A stretch of 64,000 bases of DNA from an uncultured Clostridia bacterium (GTDB taxonomy: Bacteria; Bacillota; Clostridia; Christensenellales; UBA1242). A program made the position numbers and the translations under genes. The notes below the pieces were generated by a model, which saw only the letters and a list, made by a program, of their open reading frames with translations, had not been told where the DNA came from and made no database searches. This document shows, piece after piece, positions 25,352 through 34,453 of the stretch. How positions within the stretch are numbered: position 1 is the first letter of the stretch; every line of letters starts with the position of its first letter. The stretch is taken from NCBI GenBank assembly GCA_934747255.1, contig CAKVGH010000006.1:1-64000 (forward strand), given 5' to 3'.

Positions 25352-26200
25352 TTAATTATCAAATAGATTGACATCAACTTTGGCTTTGTTATTTTTAATA
25401 TGTGCTATTCCAAACAACTTGTTGTCGCAATAAAGCAAGCATTGATTTATATCATCACTTTTGAAAGTAATTTCGTTGCCGTTTTTTAGTTTTTCAAACA
25501 TTGAAGTTGGAGCGTTAACTCGTTTTATATCTTCCAAGACTTTTTCAAGCGGAATAATATCGCTAGTTGTCAAGTTGTCAAGATTTACAGAATTTTCAAT
25601 ATAAAATTCCCCACTACGAATTCGATTGAGTCCACTCATATATGCACAACTGTTACATAAATAGCCCAAATCTCTGGCTAGCGACCTAATATATGTTCCA
25701 CTAGAACAGTCTATCAAAAACTCAAAAGTTTTGCTGTCTTTTTGGCTTAAAAGTTCAAATTTATAGACAGAAATTTGCTTTGACTTTAATTCAAAGTCTA
25801 TGCCTTTTCTAGACAATTCATAGGCTCTAATACCACCAACACTTTTTGCTGAATATTTTGGTGGAATTTGTTCTAAATCTCCTATAAGTTTGTGTAAATT
25901 ATTCAAAATTTCTTGTTTTGTAGGAATATAATCTGTTGATTTAATAACTTGTCCTTCGCTGTCTAGCGTGTCAGTTTCCTGACCAAAAGTAAACTCTGCC
26001 ACATAAGTTTTTGTCTTTTTTAAGTAAAAATCAAAAAGTTTTGTGGCTTTACCTATGCAAATTGGCAAAACCCCGCTTGCTAATGGGTCAAGTGTGCCTA
26101 AATGTCCCACTTTTGACTGATTGAGTGCTTTTTTTACTTTTGTAACAACTTGTTGAGAAGTTAAGCCTACTGGTTTATTGATTACAACAATTCCATTCAT
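25352..26200 (-). CDS. truB: tRNA pseudouridine-55 synthase
   Basis: Makes pseudouridine 55 in the T loop of tRNAs. The catalytic segment V-G-H-L-G-T-L-D-P-L-A-S-G-V-L-P is at about 32-47 with the catalytic Asp. K-Y-S-A-K-S-V-G-G-x-R-A-Y-E-L-S-R near 113-130 and G-T-Y-I-R-S-L-A-R-D near 168-177 complete the call. 282 aa. It overlaps nrnA by 4 nt. ribF, the usual next gene, is absent. Confidence 0.95.
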   Translation of the reverse strand: MNGIVVINKPVGLTSQQVVTKVKKALNQSKVGHLGTLDPLASGVLPICIGKATKLFDFYLKKTKTYVAEFTFGQETDTLDSEGQVIKSTDYIPTKQEILNNLHKLIGDLEQIPPKYSAKSVGGIRAYELSRKGIDFELKSKQISVYKFELLSQKDSKTFEFLIDCSSGTYIRSLARDLGYLCNSCAYMSGLNRIRSGEFYIENSVNLDNLTTSDIIPLEKVLEDIKRVNAPTSMFEKLKNGNEITFKSDDINQCLLYCDNKLFGIAHIKNNKAKVDVNLFDN

Positions 26201-27159
26201 TTACTTTTCTCCCCAAGTTCATTCCTGCAAGCAGTAAGTAGTGACTTAAAAGCACTATCGCCGTAGTCACACAATTTGCAACCTGCAGCTCTTAAATGTC
26301 CACCGCCGCCAAAAGTTTTTGCCACCTTTTCAGCTGAAAAGCCTTCTTTGGTTCTAACCGAAACCAAATATTCTTTTTCGCCCACTTGTGACATAAGTCC
26401 AGCAATTTTTACTGGTGCTAAATTTGTTAATTGGTCAGTAATACGATATGTATCCATAGCATTTGTGTTGGTTTTTTTGAAAATATCATCATCTAATCTA
26501 CACAAACAAATTTGGTCATTGTTAAAAAAGCAAAATTTTGACAAGCCATATCTAAATAATTCAAACTCATTTTTTGACTCTTTTTGAAAAACATTATAGT
26601 TTAGGCTATTGTAATCAAATCCATACGAAAATAATTCTGTAAGTGCCGAAAATAATTCCACATTCAAATTGCCATATAAAAATCTTCCAGTATCTGTTGC
26701 CATGCCTATATACAAGCATTTGGCAATAACTTTGTCTAACTTTATTGATTTATACTTGAACATTCTAAACAGAATTAGGCAAACACTAGAACAATCTTCA
26801 TCAAGATAATTTGTATCAGCAAAAAACTCAAAATCAGGATGATGGTCTATTGCAATAGAGTTTTTTATAGACTCAAATTTTTTTTGAAAAATGCCAAAGC
26901 GTTTTGTTGTTGGAGAGTCCAAACCTATTGCCAAATCAAACTTTAATTTTTTGGATACAATATGTTTTTCAATGCCCAAACTTCTATAATTTTTTGTGTA
27001 TGGTTTTTGACAAAATATAGCCACATTTTTTCCCATTTTTTCTAGCACAAGTTTTAATGCAATACAACTACCAATAGCATCTAAATCGGCATTTATATGC
27101 GGAAAAAGAGCAATGTTTGTTGCCTTATCTATCTTATCAAAAATATCGTCAAAAATCAT
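26197..27159 (-). CDS. nrnA: DHH/DHHA1 phosphodiesterase (NrnA-like)
   Basis: Degrades nano-RNA or 3',5'-bisphosphates and similar dinucleotides. The DHH-family motifs are present: I-N-A-D-L-D-A-I-G-S near 23-32, G-L-D-S-P near 79-83, D-H-H-P-D near 104-108 and the DHHA1 G-G-G-G-H-L-R-A-A-G-C near 287-297. 320 aa is normal. It lies between rbfA and truB, the standard Firmicute order. A ribosome site AAGGGG precedes the ATG. Whether it acts on oligoRNA, pAp or cyclic-dinucleotide products is not visible. Confidence 0.9.
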   Translation of the reverse strand: MIFDDIFDKIDKATNIALFPHINADLDAIGSCIALKLVLEKMGKNVAIFCQKPYTKNYRSLGIEKHIVSKKLKFDLAIGLDSPTTKRFGIFQKKFESIKNSIAIDHHPDFEFFADTNYLDEDCSSVCLILFRMFKYKSIKLDKVIAKCLYIGMATDTGRFLYGNLNVELFSALTELFSYGFDYNSLNYNVFQKESKNEFELFRYGLSKFCFFNNDQICLCRLDDDIFKKTNTNAMDTYRITDQLTNLAPVKIAGLMSQVGEKEYLVSVRTKEGFSAEKVAKTFGGGGHLRAAGCKLCDYGDSAFKSLLTACRNELGEKSK

Positions 27160-27169
27160 TTGTTACCCC

Positions 27170-27517
27170 TTAGTTTTTATGAATTTTGTTGATTAAATTA
27201 TCAATTTTTTGAGAATATTCCAAACTATCATCAAGATAAAAGTGTAGTTCGGGAGTTATTCTTAATTTTACATTATGAGCGACTTCTCGTCTTAAATAAG
27301 TAACGGAAGTTTTTAAGGCATTCAAAACTTTTTCCTTGTTATTATCTGGAAAAATACTAACATAAATCTTGGCGTACTTTAAGTCAGGTGTGGTATCAAC
27401 TTTTGTAATTGTTACCAAATAGCCTTTAATTTCTTCATTTTGCATATCATAAGTTAAAGTATGCGAAAGAGATTTTTGAATCTCCGCGTTAATAAGGTCC
27501 ATTCTGTTTTTTGCCAT
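27170..27517 (-). CDS. rbfA: Ribosome-binding factor A
   Basis: KH-like 30S maturation factor for the 5' end of 16S rRNA. Visible: I-N-A-E-I-Q-K-S-L-S near 9-18, D-L-K-Y-A-K-I-Y-V-S near 45-54 and R-I-T-P-E-L-H-F-Y-L-D-D-S near 93-105. 115 aa. A hairpin separates it from infB. Confidence 0.94.
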   Translation of the reverse strand: MAKNRMDLINAEIQKSLSHTLTYDMQNEEIKGYLVTITKVDTTPDLKYAKIYVSIFPDNNKEKVLNALKTSVTYLRREVAHNVKLRITPELHFYLDDSLEYSQKIDNLINKIHKN

Positions 27518-27536
27518 ATTTATTCTCCTATATCAA

Positions 27537-27566
27537 ACATTCTCGCCCTGAATTTAGCGAGAATGT
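27537..27566 (-). other. Intercistronic stem-loop between infB and rbfA
   Basis: Ten-bp perfect stem ACATTCTCGC / GCGAGAATGT with a 10-nt loop and no T run. It is therefore more likely an mRNA processing or stability element than a terminator. Confidence 0.6.
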
Positions 27567-27571
27567 AAGTG

Positions 27572-30037
27572 TTAATTTATTCTTTCTTTTATATAAGACT
27601 CAATAGTATCGAGTTCCTTGAAATCACTAAAACCATCAACTTTAATTCCGCATTCAAAAGTTTTGTTAACTTCCTTAACTTCGTCTTTTTGAATTTTTAA
27701 GCCTACGATTTGACCTTCGTAAATCACTTTGTTATCACGAATAACTCTTGCATAATTATTTCGTGCAATTCTTCCATCTTGAACATAACAGCCCGCAATC
27801 ACACCAGAAGATGATAAGTTGAACACTTTTCTAACTTCTGCTCTACCAGTATTAACTTCTCTATATTTTGGAGCCATCATACCATTTATAGTTGCTTCAA
27901 GTTCTTCTATGCACTCGTAAATAATATTGTAAGTTTTGATTTCTATTTTATCGTGCTCGGCAAGTTGTTTTGCCTTTGGCTCTGGACGGGTGTTAAATCC
28001 AATTATTAAAGCCTTTGATGCCTTTGCAAGCACAACATCGCTTTCACTGATAGCACCAACACCAGAGTGAATACATGTAATTTTAACTTCTTCGTTCTTG
28101 ATTTTAGAAATTGATTGTTTTAATGCTTCGGCAGAACCTTGAACATCGGCTTTAATGATAACATTTAGATTTTTAAGTGTTCCTTCTTTTGCCTTATTCA
28201 TAAATTCTTCCAAACTAACAGCAGAAGAAGCATTTACTTTTTCTTCCTTAATCTTGTTTTTACGCTCTTGAATTAAGAGTTTTGAAGTCTTTTCATCAAC
28301 AACGGTTACTCTATCGCCAGCACTTGGAACTTCATCAAGACCTAAAATAGAAACAGGAGTTGAAGGCTCTGCCTTTTTAACTTGACAGCCATTTTCGTCA
28401 AGCATCGCTCTAATTCTACCAAACGCAGTACCAGAAACTACTGTATCGCCTACTTTTAATGTTCCATTTTGAACTAAAATAGATGCAACTGGTCCTTTAC
28501 CTTTATCAAGTCTTGCTTCGATAACTGTACCAACAGCACTACGATTTGGATTTGCTTTTAAGTCAAGTACTTCGGCAACAAGGGTTATCATTTCAAGCAA
28601 CTTGTCAATGCCTTGACCTTTTTTGGCAGCGATTGGCACGCAAATAGTATCTCCGCCCCATTCTTCTGCTAAAACATCGTGGTCGGCAAGTTCTTTCATA
28701 ACTTTATCTGGATTTGCTTCTGGCTTATCCATCTTGTTGATTGCAACAATCATTGGAACTTTTGCTGCTTTAATGTGGTTAATTGCTTCCACTGTCTGTG
28801 GCATAACACCATCATCGGCTGCAACAACTAATACCGCTATATCTGTAATTTGAGCACCACGAGCACGCATTGCTGTAAATGCTGCGTGTCCTGGGGTATC
28901 AACAAAAGTGATTTTTTCGTTATTATATTTTACCGTATAAGCACCAATACTTTGAGTAATACCACCTGCTTCACCACTAACAACATTGGTTTTTCTAATA
29001 GCATCAAGAAGTGATGTTTTACCGTGGTCAACGTGACCCATTACAGTAACAACTGGTGGGCGTTTTACCAAGAATTTTTCGTCTTCTTGTTCGTTTGCCT
29101 TTAATGCTTCTTCAAGCATTTGTTCTTGCGACTGTTGAATATTATTTTCAAGAGTAATGCCAAAGTCACTTGCAACAAGTTCAGCTGTGTCAAAATCAAG
29201 TTTACTATTGATTGTTGCCATAATACCTAAAATAAAGAGTTTTTTAACGATTTCTGCAACTGGTTTACCGATTTTTTCACTAAAATCTTTAACAGTCATT
29301 TTGTCACTTGTGATTACAGCGTGGTCAATCTGCTTAATAATTTGTTCAACCTTTACTTCTTCTTTTCTCTTTGCCTTATATCTTCTTGCTAGTTTATCTT
29401 CGTCATCATCATCTTGTTCAGCAACATTAAATCTCATTTGAGCTTTTTTGTTCATTGACTTATGTTCTTGTGTGTTTTCGTGAGTCTTTTTCTTGTTGCC
29501 AAAATTTCGGTTTTGTTGGTCTTTCAAAATCGAATTCAAATCAATTTGTGGTTCTGTTACCTTTCTAAAATTAGGTTTGTTATTAAAAGGTTTTTGACCA
29601 AATTGTCCTGCTGGTTTTTGATTAAATGGTCTGTTTTGACCAAAATTTCTGCCATTTTGATTAAATCCACCATTTTGTCTATTGGCAAAATTAGGCTTGC
29701 CGTCTGGTCTGCCATTATGACTATAATTTGTTGGTCGTTGAGATGAAAAACTATTTTGCTTGTTATCTCTACTTGCAACACTTGTTGATGGTTTTGCTTG
29801 GACAGGTGCAACAGGAACTACCTTTTCGGCTGGCTTAGGTTCTGCAACTTTTTTGTTTGCATTGATTTCCACTAACTTTGAATTAACTTTTTCAACAATA
29901 CCGTCTAAAACTTGTTTTGCCTTTCTAATTTCATTAACAAGCGTAGAAAAATTGTTTGCGTTGCAAACTCCTGCCAATTTTTTCAAATTATCAATTTGTC
30001 CGTGTTGTTGTTTGTTTTCTGGTCTATTTTCTGCCAC
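27572..30037 (-). CDS. infB: Translation initiation factor IF-2
   Basis: GTPase that places initiator tRNA on the 30S subunit. The N-terminal ~200 residues are low-complexity and Asn/Gln/Lys/Pro-rich. An IF2-N domain follows ([14 protein letters not shown] near 250-263). G motifs are G-H-V-D-H-G-K-T near 335-342, D-T-P-G-H near 381 and N-K-M-D near 435. Domains II-IV fill the C-terminal third. 821 aa is normal for Firmicutes. The start is a GTG with GGAG in front. Confidence 0.97.
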   Translation of the reverse strand: MAENRPENKQQHGQIDNLKKLAGVCNANNFSTLVNEIRKAKQVLDGIVEKVNSKLVEINANKKVAEPKPAEKVVPVAPVQAKPSTSVASRDNKQNSFSSQRPTNYSHNGRPDGKPNFANRQNGGFNQNGRNFGQNRPFNQKPAGQFGQKPFNNKPNFRKVTEPQIDLNSILKDQQNRNFGNKKKTHENTQEHKSMNKKAQMRFNVAEQDDDDEDKLARRYKAKRKEEVKVEQIIKQIDHAVITSDKMTVKDFSEKIGKPVAEIVKKLFILGIMATINSKLDFDTAELVASDFGITLENNIQQSQEQMLEEALKANEQEDEKFLVKRPPVVTVMGHVDHGKTSLLDAIRKTNVVSGEAGGITQSIGAYTVKYNNEKITFVDTPGHAAFTAMRARGAQITDIAVLVVAADDGVMPQTVEAINHIKAAKVPMIVAINKMDKPEANPDKVMKELADHDVLAEEWGGDTICVPIAAKKGQGIDKLLEMITLVAEVLDLKANPNRSAVGTVIEARLDKGKGPVASILVQNGTLKVGDTVVSGTAFGRIRAMLDENGCQVKKAEPSTPVSILGLDEVPSAGDRVTVVDEKTSKLLIQERKNKIKEEKVNASSAVSLEEFMNKAKEGTLKNLNVIIKADVQGSAEALKQSISKIKNEEVKITCIHSGVGAISESDVVLAKASKALIIGFNTRPEPKAKQLAEHDKIEIKTYNIIYECIEELEATINGMMAPKYREVNTGRAEVRKVFNLSSSGVIAGCYVQDGRIARNNYARVIRDNKVIYEGQIVGLKIQKDEVKEVNKTFECGIKVDGFSDFKELDTIESYIKERIN

Positions 30038-30062
30038 AAATTTCTCCTTTTATTAGCGTATG

Positions 30063-30311
30063 CTAACTTTTCAAATTCTTTACTATATTATCTAAATTTT
30101 CTTTACTAATATTTTTTTTGAATAATTTATTTAATGCCTTTGATTTTTCAAGAGCATCAGCACATTCATTCTTTTTGCAAATATATGCTCCACGACCATT
30201 AAGTTTTTTATCTTTTTGAACTATAACAAGTCCTTGATTGTCAACTACAAGTCGTATCATTTTTTTTTGCTCGTTTTTTTGTCTACAAACTATACAAGTT
30301 CTCTCTACCAT
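30063..30311 (-). CDS. rnpM: YlxR-family RNA-binding protein (RnpM)
   Basis: 82-aa protein of the YlxR family, shown in Bacillus subtilis to bind RNase P RNA and modulate RNase P. The signature E-R-T-C-I-V-C-R-Q-K near 3-12, then G-R-G-A-Y-I-C near 39-45, is clear. It sits between nusA and infB as usual, but the L7Ae-like ylxQ that normally follows is absent. It starts 2 nt after nusA. Confidence 0.9.
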   Translation of the reverse strand: MVERTCIVCRQKNEQKKMIRLVVDNQGLVIVQKDKKLNGRGAYICKKNECADALEKSKALNKLFKKNISKENLDNIVKNLKS

Positions 30312-30313
30312 TA

Positions 30314-31441
30314 CTATTCTTCGTCCTTAAACATATCTTCAAGGTCAAGAGTTTCGTCAAACTTGAATTCGTCTGTATGTGAGACAGTTGGTTTTTGTGC
30401 TTCAATCTTTTTGTTAGCACTTTCAGACTTAACATCAATTTTGCAGTGAGCAAGTCTAGCAGCAAGTTTAACATTTTGTCCTTGTTTGCCGATTGCAAGT
30501 GATAGTACATCGTCAGGAACGATTGCTTTTGCTTGACCTTCGCCAATCATTTCAACACTAATAACTTTTGCTGGACTTAATGCCCTTTCAACAAATACTG
30601 CTGGGTCATCACTGTATTCAACAATATCAATTTTTTCACCGTTTAGTTCGTTAACGATATTGTTAATTCTCATTCCCTTATTACCAACGCAAGCCCCAAT
30701 CACATCAAGATTTGGATTGTTTGATGAAACTGCAATTTTTGTTCTTGAACCTGCTTCTCTTGATATAGAGTTGATAACTACTTCGCCATTTTCAATTTCT
30801 GGAACTTCAAGTTCAAACAATTTTTTAACAAAATTGACATTTGCTCTTGAAACTTGAACGAGAGAACCTTGGAAATCTTCTGGGATTTTTTTAACATAAA
30901 CTTTAATTCTATCGCCAATATGGTATTTTTCGCCGGGAATTTGGTCTTTTTCGCCCAAAACTGCTTCGGTTGAGCCAATCTCTACAAACACATTTTTGCC
31001 ATCTATTCTCTTAATAACAGTTGTAATTAACTGGTCTTCTTTTTCGGCAACTTCGCTTAATGTGATAAGTTTTTCGGCTTCTCTAATTTTTTGCATAACA
31101 ACTTGTTTTGCTGTTTGTGCTGCTATTCTACCAAAATCTTTTGGTGATTCCAATTGAGAAACAGTATCTCCAACTTTATATGAAGATTTAATTTGCTTTG
31201 CTTCTTCAAGTGAAATTTCTTTATCTGGGTCTGTTACTTCTTCCACAACAGTTTTATAACTATAAATTTTGATTGTGTGTTTTTCTGGGTCTAGTTTTAC
31301 TTCCGCACTCTTTGCTTCACCATAATTCTTTTTGTATGCTGATGTTAATGCTGTTTCTAGTGCCTCGATAAACACTTCCTTTTTAATCTTTCTTTCTTGC
31401 TCAAATAATTCCAAAGCTTCAAAGAAATCTTTACTAATCAT
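30314..31441 (-). CDS. nusA: Transcription termination/antitermination factor NusA
   Basis: Binds RNA polymerase and controls pausing, termination and antitermination. An N-terminal RNAP-binding domain, an S1 domain (about 135-200) and two KH domains (G-A-C-V-G-N-K-G-M-R-I near 250-260 and L-A-I-G-K-Q-G-Q-N-V-K-L-A near 318-330) are present. A short acidic tail (D-L-E-D-M-F-K-D-E-E) ends the 375-aa protein, which lacks the repeats of proteobacterial NusA. It is the first gene of the infB operon; rimP, normally upstream, is absent here. Confidence 0.96.
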   Translation of the reverse strand: MISKDFFEALELFEQERKIKKEVFIEALETALTSAYKKNYGEAKSAEVKLDPEKHTIKIYSYKTVVEEVTDPDKEISLEEAKQIKSSYKVGDTVSQLESPKDFGRIAAQTAKQVVMQKIREAEKLITLSEVAEKEDQLITTVIKRIDGKNVFVEIGSTEAVLGEKDQIPGEKYHIGDRIKVYVKKIPEDFQGSLVQVSRANVNFVKKLFELEVPEIENGEVVINSISREAGSRTKIAVSSNNPNLDVIGACVGNKGMRINNIVNELNGEKIDIVEYSDDPAVFVERALSPAKVISVEMIGEGQAKAIVPDDVLSLAIGKQGQNVKLAARLAHCKIDVKSESANKKIEAQKPTVSHTDEFKFDETLDLEDMFKDEE

Positions 31442-31480
31442 TTTTATTCTCCTTAACTAAATTATCCCTAATCAAACTTT

Positions 31481-31504
31481 AAGCACGGGTGTTTGCCCGT
31501 GCTT
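31481..31504 (-). promoter_or_regulatory. Stem-loop in the nusA 5' leader
   Basis: Perfect stem AAGCACGGG / CCCGTGCTT, plus one extra G/C contact, around a six-base loop. It begins about 13 nt after the predicted transcription start and has no T run on either strand, so it is not a simple terminator. Confidence 0.55.
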
Positions 31505-31523
31505 ATCATAACTAGTCTATAAC

Positions 31524-31552
31524 AATATAACACATACTTACTTTAATTGCAA
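31524..31552 (-). promoter_or_regulatory. Promoter of the nusA-infB operon
   Basis: -35 TTGCAA (31552-31547), 17-bp spacer, -10 TATATT (31529-31524). It gives a leader of about 75 nt before nusA. Confidence 0.6.
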
Positions 31553-31780
31553 CTATTTTTTACATTTTTATAATAAATTATAAAGCAAACAAAATTTGCG
31601 TTCGTTATTAAACTAATTTGCCTTTATTTTTTATGTAACATAACAAAAATGTTTTTTTATAAAAAATTAAGTCAACTATAATTGTTGGATTTACAAATTA
31701 TTTTTATAATACTTATTTTTCATTACAATTTGCATTTTAATTTGTAATAACAAAAACTAAAATTTCAAAACTAGTCTATA
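31553..31780. other. AT-rich non-coding stretch
   Basis: About 230 bp between the nusA promoter and the next hairpin. I see no gene, no convincing RNA fold and no remnant of the polC polymerase domain or rimP that Firmicutes usually carry here. Confidence 0.5.
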
Positions 31781-31815
31781 ATAAAAATCCACCAGTGTAC
31801 CTGGTGGATTTTTAT
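31781..31815. terminator. Strong bidirectional terminator with no obvious upstream gene
   Basis: Near-perfect stem ATAAAAATCCACCAG / CTGGTGGATTTTTAT with a four-base loop and T runs for both strands. It lies in a spacer between the divergent nusA and TIM-barrel genes, so neither neighbour should need it. Confidence 0.7.
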
Positions 31816-31894
31816 TATAAATTTTAGAAAAGTTTTTAAAAAATTTTTATGTTCTTTCTTTTACTCCCATCAAACAGCAATATTTTGTTTTGTG

Positions 31895-31924
31895 TTGACG
31901 AAACATATTTAATTGAAATACAAT
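31895..31924 (+). promoter_or_regulatory. Promoter of the plus-strand TIM-barrel gene
   Basis: -35 TTGACG (31895-31900), 18-bp spacer, -10 TACAAT (31919-31924). It is 48 nt before the start codon. Confidence 0.6.
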
Positions 31925-31971
31925 ATAGACAATAAAAAAATATTTGTTTAATTGAGGAGGGCGATTTAATT

Positions 31972-32817
31972 ATGAAAAATGTTGCAATAAATGTGAACAT
32001 AAACAATTACAATGCTTCACCATTTGATACAATAAACTCTATAAAAAAAGCTGGATTTACCAATATTTTTATTAACTGGAAAAATTATGTTGGAAAAGAC
32101 GGAACTATAATAACTGGTGAAGAACAATTTATGTATGCAAAAAACAAGGGGCTAAATGTAATTTTTGTACATTTACTTTGTCCTAGAATGTTTGAAGTAT
32201 GGGATGAGAATACAACATTAGAATTTGATAAAAAATTTGAAGTTTTCAAAAAGGATATAGACGATTGTCAAAGATGTGGAATACATCTTGCTGTCATGCA
32301 TATTAACGGTGGTTGGGAAACAGAATCACATATTACCGATGTGGGATTAAATAGATTACAAGATATGATATATTATGCGAACAATAAAGGCATTACAATT
32401 GCAATGGAAAACGCCAACTCATTACCTGGTGGATATTTAGAAAGTGCAATAACTAATTTGACATGCAAAAACTTTGGAATTTGTTATGACTCTGGCCATG
32501 CCAATTGTAATCCTTATGGCACAAAAATGAATTTTTCATTGTTTAAAGACAAAATCCTTGCGGTACATTTACATGATAATCATGGCAAATTTGAAAATGG
32601 TCCAAATGGCGAAGATAGAGATGAACATTTGTTTCCGTTTGATGGAAATGTAGATTGGAATAATATATTAAAAAATTTGAAAAATTGCAACTATCAAGGT
32701 CCAGTAACTCTTGAGTTGCATTATGATAAGCCATATTTAAATATGACAATAGATGAATTTTATGCAAAGGCTTATGAACTGGCAAAAAAACTTGAAGATA
32801 TGTCTGATAAAACATAA
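31972..32817 (+). CDS. Sugar phosphate isomerase/epimerase-type TIM-barrel protein
   Basis: 281-aa xylose-isomerase-like barrel (AP-endonuclease 2 superfamily). Metal-binding positions look complete: A-M-E-N-A-N-S near 143, C-Y-D-S-G-H-A-N near 172-179, A-V-H-L-H-D-N near 199-205 and the final T-L-E-L-H near 247. A strong ribosome site (GAGGAGGGCG) and its own promoter are present. It is oriented against all neighbours and sits where polC and rimP adjoin nusA in other Firmicutes, so it is a likely insertion. The substrate cannot be inferred; no sugar transporter is nearby. Confidence 0.75.
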   Translation: MKNVAINVNINNYNASPFDTINSIKKAGFTNIFINWKNYVGKDGTIITGEEQFMYAKNKGLNVIFVHLLCPRMFEVWDENTTLEFDKKFEVFKKDIDDCQRCGIHLAVMHINGGWETESHITDVGLNRLQDMIYYANNKGITIAMENANSLPGGYLESAITNLTCKNFGICYDSGHANCNPYGTKMNFSLFKDKILAVHLHDNHGKFENGPNGEDRDEHLFPFDGNVDWNNILKNLKNCNYQGPVTLELHYDKPYLNMTIDEFYAKAYELAKKLEDMSDKT

Positions 32818-32838
32818 TCAAATAGATAAGGAGTAACT

Positions 32839-32856
32839 ATGAAATTATTAAAATAA
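32839..32856 (+). other. Five-codon reading frame behind a good ribosome site
   Basis: AAGGAG followed after 5 nt by ATG and the frame M-K-L-L-K-stop, 21 nt after the TIM-barrel gene and running into the terminator. It looks like the truncated start of a lost second gene, or it occurs by chance. Confidence 0.3.
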
Positions 32857-32890
32857 AAAAAGTTTTTCATTGCTGAAAAACTCATTTTTT
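32855..32890. terminator. Bidirectional terminator between convergent genes
   Basis: Stem AGTTTTTC-attgct-GAAAAACT with A and T tracts on both sides. It serves the plus-strand TIM-barrel gene and the minus-strand PolC-like gene. Confidence 0.7.
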
Positions 32891-32896
32891 ATCTTG

Positions 32897-34429
32897 TTAC
32901 TTCTTATCTTGATAATTTTCGATAAGTTTTACAAACACCTTTGCTGTTGCAATTGTATCGTTAACTGCCCTATGTGCGCCAATCAAACTCACACCCAAAA
33001 AATCGCAAACAGTTGACAACTTAAAATGCTTTAATTGTCCCAAATACTTTTGAGCAAGAATCATTGTATCTTGCGTTAGATTATCAATTATATAGCCAAG
33101 TGGCTTTGCGTGATAAGATATGAATGGCAAGTCAAAACTAATGTTATGAGCAACTAGTGTCGAGCCCTCAATAAACTTGAAAAAATCAGGAAAAACTTGT
33201 TTGAAAACTGGTGCGTCTTTCACCATTTCATCAGTAATATTATTTGTAGCGGTTGCATCTTCTGGAATGTGCATTTCTGGGTTCACAAAAGTTGAAAACA
33301 ACTCGGTAATTCTACCATTTACAACCTTTACCGCACCGATTTCAATAATTTTACAAGTTTGATAATTTAATCCAGTTGTTTCTAGGTCGAACACCACAAA
33401 AGTGTTGTTTTTTAAGTACTCACTTTTTATTTCACTAGATGTGTCCAAAAAGTTAATTTGTTCCATTTGAATATATGGTTCTGGCTTGACGATTTTGTAA
33501 TGTGAACTTGCTTTTTTAAGTTGTTTTTTTGGATAGTCAAACTTACAAAGAGCAAGCGCACGAACTCTTAAACTCAAATTACCCCTAAACTCATCAATAT
33601 CAGCAATAACTAAAACTTTTTGACCATTTTCGAGATTTTTTAAGTCTTCGCCATTTTTCAAAAAACAAACTGCTTCAAGTTGCATTTCTTGGCTATGTAA
33701 TGAAAATTTGTAGTACTTTGATTGTTTTTGTTCGCCGTCAACTTCCTTATTTCTAGCAAACTCGCTGTAATCAAAAAATTCGCCAGCAACTGCAATATTT
33801 TTAGTACCACCAACCACTTGTTCTGGCAAAATTACGGTGGAATATTCAGGCATTTTGCCAAGGTATGGCTTTACAAATGAAACTTTCATATTTGTATTTT
33901 GTTCAAAATCATCTTCCATAAAATCTTGTCGTCTAAAATCTAAAATGTTGCTATTTTGATTTTGAATTTGCTCATAAGAATAATTGATTGAATTAAAACT
34001 GCAACAAGCCAAAGTGTTTTCCATTTGCAAGGCAAAATCTTCCATTTCCAACTTGCTTGGCAAACTAGAATAGTAATATAGTTTTACATTCAAAGATTTA
34101 TCAACTACTTCTATAATGGTTTTATCAACATCAAAAACTGTGTTATAAAGTTTGTTAGACATTAAAAACTTTTTTACAAGTGTTAAAATATAATCTGTTG
34201 TAATGATTTTTTGCTTAACCTTTACGCAAGTTTTACATTTTTTTTCAATATATTCATTAACTATATTATTTAATAATTCCAGTTTTTCGCCCACATAACT
34301 ATCGCTAATAGGAGAACTAAAAGTCACTTGCAAAAGGTTGTCATTTGAAAGAAATTTTGCACCAAAAAACTGCAAATCACTAAATTCGCCTGAGTTTTTT
34401 GTATAGATATAATCTAAAATTTTTTCCAA
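32897..34429 (-). CDS. PolC-like protein: N-terminal domain, OB fold and 3'-5' exonuclease only
   Basis: 510 aa, against about 1400 for full PolC. Residues 1-180 resemble the PolC N-terminal region, and about 195-295 form the OB-fold part (Y-Y-K-F-S-L ... F-R-G-N-L-S-L-R-V-R-A-L). Residues 343-505 form a DEDDh exonuclease with all catalytic residues: F-D-L-E-T-T-G (Asp348, Glu350), H-N-I-S-F-D-L (Asp433) and A-H-R-A-V-N-D (His486, Asp491). The PHP domain that surrounds the exonuclease in PolC and the whole polymerase region are missing. It keeps the polC position after rseP. TTG start with GGAG in front. Probably a stand-alone proofreading or repair exonuclease. Confidence 0.8.
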   Translation of the reverse strand: MEKILDYIYTKNSGEFSDLQFFGAKFLSNDNLLQVTFSSPISDSYVGEKLELLNNIVNEYIEKKCKTCVKVKQKIITTDYILTLVKKFLMSNKLYNTVFDVDKTIIEVVDKSLNVKLYYYSSLPSKLEMEDFALQMENTLACCSFNSINYSYEQIQNQNSNILDFRRQDFMEDDFEQNTNMKVSFVKPYLGKMPEYSTVILPEQVVGGTKNIAVAGEFFDYSEFARNKEVDGEQKQSKYYKFSLHSQEMQLEAVCFLKNGEDLKNLENGQKVLVIADIDEFRGNLSLRVRALALCKFDYPKKQLKKASSHYKIVKPEPYIQMEQINFLDTSSEIKSEYLKNNTFVVFDLETTGLNYQTCKIIEIGAVKVVNGRITELFSTFVNPEMHIPEDATATNNITDEMVKDAPVFKQVFPDFFKFIEGSTLVAHNISFDLPFISYHAKPLGYIIDNLTQDTMILAQKYLGQLKHFKLSTVCDFLGVSLIGAHRAVNDTIATAKVFVKLIENYQDKK

Positions 34430-34453
34430 ATTTTCTCCTTTGTTTAACTAAAA

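Noticed and set aside
29560..29830. Low-complexity Asn/Gln-rich repeat in infB as an inserted element
   Set aside because: IF-2 N-terminal regions are commonly low-complexity; the frame is intact.
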